In this document: in pieces, positions 62,472 to 64,000 of the stretch
Numbering within the stretch: the first letter of the stretch is position 1
Layout of the letters: each line of letters begins with the position of its first letter
Assembly (NCBI GenBank): GCA_031549525.1
Contig: JAVBPQ010000023.1
Coordinates: 1-64,000, forward strand
Direction: 5' to 3'
DNA: 64,000 bases
From: WQUF01 sp031549525
GTDB lineage: Bacteria; Bacillota; Clostridia; Clostridiales; Clostridiaceae
The notes under the pieces: model-generated
Databases searched by the model: none
The model's input: only the letters and a program-made list of their open reading frames with translations
Told to the model about the DNA's origin: nothing
Position numbers and translations under genes: made by a program

Positions 62472-64000
62472 GCTTGCTAAGGAGATGGATATATCGAGTA
62501 AAGAATTGATTAATTTTATTAAAGATGAAAATATAGATGTTAATGTGAAAAATCACATGAGCATAATTGAGGATGAATATTTGGATATAATTAAAGAATT
62601 TTATATAGGAAATAATGATATGAAAGATAATAATATTAAAAACGACATTGCTAAAGATGAAATTGATAATGATCAAATCAGAATATTAAATGAAAAAGAA
62701 AAGCTTGAGCAAAAATATGAGAATCTTATTGAAAAAAATGTGATCTTTAAAAAAGGAAGGAAAAATAAAAAAGGTAGAATGTTTGATGCATCTGCTGAAA
62801 AAAATGAAAATGATAGTATTGAGATTGGAGATACTATTTCAATTAAAGAGCTATCTGAAAAGATAAATAAACCTGTAAATGAGGTCATAAAGACTCTTAT
62901 ATTTTTAGGAGTAATAGCAGCTATAAATCAGGAGATAGATTTTGATACTGCAAAAAAACTATGCAATAAATTTGGAATAGAAATTTCAAAAAAAGAAAAA
63001 AATTATATGGAAGATTACGAAGAGGAACTAGAAGATAACAATAAGCTCACTAAAAGACCGCCTGTAATTACAGTTATGGGGCACGTAGATCATGGAAAGA
63101 CATCTTTACTTGATGCTATTAGAAAATCTAAAGTTGTTGAAGGAGAAGCTGGTGGGATTACTCAGCATATAGGGGCATATACGGTTGATATAAATGATGA
63201 AAAAATAACATTTTTAGATACACCTGGTCACGAAGCATTTACAGCTATGAGAGCAAGGGGTGCTAAAATTACTGACATAGTTATACTTGTAGTAGCAGCT
63301 GATGATGGTATAATGCCTCAGACAGTTGAAGCAATAAATCACTGTAAAGCTGCAAATGTTCCCATAATTGTTGCAATAAATAAAATTGATAAACCTGGAG
63401 CAAATATTGATAGAGTAAAACAGGAGCTTGCTGACTATGATCTTTTAGCTGAAGATTGGGGAGGAAAAACTATATGTTCACCTGTTTCAGCAAAAGCTAA
63501 AATAGGAATTGATGATCTTTTAGAAATGGTTCTTTTAGTTGCAGAGATGGAAGAATTAAAAGCAAATCCTGATAGAGAAGCAAAAGGTGCAGTTATAGAG
63601 GCTAATTTAGACAAAGGAAGAGGTGCTGTAGCTACCCTCTTAGTGGAAAATGGAACTCTTAAAATTGGAGATGCAGTTGTAGTTGGAAATACTTATGGTA
63701 GAGTACGTGCTATGTTTGATGATAAAATGAAATCTATAAAAACTGCAGGTCCTTCAATACCTGCTGAGATATTGGGATTATCTGAAGTTCCAGAAGCTGG
63801 AGATAGATTTTTTGTAGTAAAAGATGAGAAAAAAGCAAGGGAGATTGCAGAGTCTAGAAAATTAGAGAAAAAAGAAGACTCCTTTTCAAAGACAAGGGTT
63901 TCTTTAGAGGATTTATATAGTCAGATAAAAGAAGGTAAAATTAAAGAACTTGATATTATAGTTAAGACGGATGTTCAAGGTTCAGCTGAAGCAATACATT
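62449..64000 (+). CDS. infB: Translation initiation factor IF-2 (partial, runs off the window)
   Basis: The first 517 codons are present. The N-terminus MAKIRVYELAKEMDISSKEL is the IF2-N domain, followed by a short lysine-rich linker and a second IF2-N domain (ISIKELSEKINKPVNEVIKTL). The GTPase domain has G1 GHVDHGKTSLLDAI near residue 210, G3 DTPGHEAFTAM, G4 NKID and G5 SAK. Domains II and III begin before the edge. The start overlaps ylxQ by 23 bp. It delivers fMet-tRNA to the 30S subunit. Confidence 0.97.
   Translation, partial: MAKIRVYELAKEMDISSKELINFIKDENIDVNVKNHMSIIEDEYLDIIKEFYIGNNDMKDNNIKNDIAKDEIDNDQIRILNEKEKLEQKYENLIEKNVIFKKGRKNKKGRMFDASAEKNENDSIEIGDTISIKELSEKINKPVNEVIKTLIFLGVIAAINQEIDFDTAKKLCNKFGIEISKKEKNYMEDYEEELEDNNKLTKRPPVITVMGHVDHGKTSLLDAIRKSKVVEGEAGGITQHIGAYTVDINDEKITFLDTPGHEAFTAMRARGAKITDIVILVVAADDGIMPQTVEAINHCKAANVPIIVAINKIDKPGANIDRVKQELADYDLLAEDWGGKTICSPVSAKAKIGIDDLLEMVLLVAEMEELKANPDREAKGAVIEANLDKGRGAVATLLVENGTLKIGDAVVVGNTYGRVRAMFDDKMKSIKTAGPSIPAEILGLSEVPEAGDRFFVVKDEKKAREIAESRKLEKKEDSFSKTRVSLEDLYSQIKEGKIKELDIIVKTDVQGSAEAIH

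Overview
The window looks like part of a chromosome (possibly a contig end) from a low-GC Firmicute of the class Clostridia, close to Clostridium sensu stricto. The evidence is strong AT bias, purine-rich AGGAGG ribosome sites, frequent TTG/GTG starts, a T-box leader on leuS, PolC, CodY, GatCAB, and the gene order yraN-yifB-dprA-topA-codY-rpsB-tsf-pyrH-frr-uppS-cdsA-dxr-rseP-ispG-polC-rimP-nusA-ylxR-ylxQ-infB. I see no rRNA, tRNA or CRISPR array.

Left accessory part (1-14 kb). Base 1 is the tip of a DDE insertion sequence whose other inverted repeat ends at 1371. Next comes a minus-strand operon for a response regulator, two paralogous ABC-2 permeases, an ABC ATPase and a histidine kinase. 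It resembles lantibiotic/antimicrobial-peptide immunity modules, and two of its genes have damaged-looking starts. Then follow a YaiI/YqxD protein, a class V aminotransferase, an IS607-type serine recombinase whose catalytic serine reads as tyrosine, T-box-controlled leuS, a 770-bp gap with a perfect palindrome and tandem repeats, a membrane-anchored ComEC-type hydrolase and small proteins. One of these is a 52-residue zinc-ribbon protein whose Shine-Dalgarno lies in a hairpin.

Middle (14.5-41 kb). This holds pgi, a seven-repeat triple-tyrosine-type protein, and the pcrA-ligA-gatC-gatA-gatB housekeeping run. It is followed by an ECF sigma factor coupled to a membrane-anchored beta-propeller protein, with a second propeller paralogue downstream. 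Then come three tandem M42 aminopeptidases with a DUF4438 protein and an MFS transporter (peptide/amino-acid use), and a convergent arginine operon: arginine deiminase, an archaeal-type (TIGR00300, LOR/SDH) ornithine cyclodeaminase-like protein, and ornithine carbamoyltransferase. The arginine operon is preceded by a probable transcription attenuator.

Right core part (41-64 kb). This is the conserved information-processing and envelope cluster: DNA processing (yraN, yifB, dprA, topA), the global regulator CodY with an atypical effector domain, translation (rpsB, tsf, frr, rimP, nusA, ylxR, ylxQ, infB), UMP kinase, isoprenoid/lipid synthesis (uppS, cdsA, dxr, ispG), the site-2 protease rseP and DNA polymerase polC. 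infB runs off the right edge.

The best candidate for an undescribed system is the ECF sigma factor with two beta-propeller membrane proteins, which share a cytosolic motif just before the membrane segment. All identifications come from reading sequence and motifs; no database search was run.
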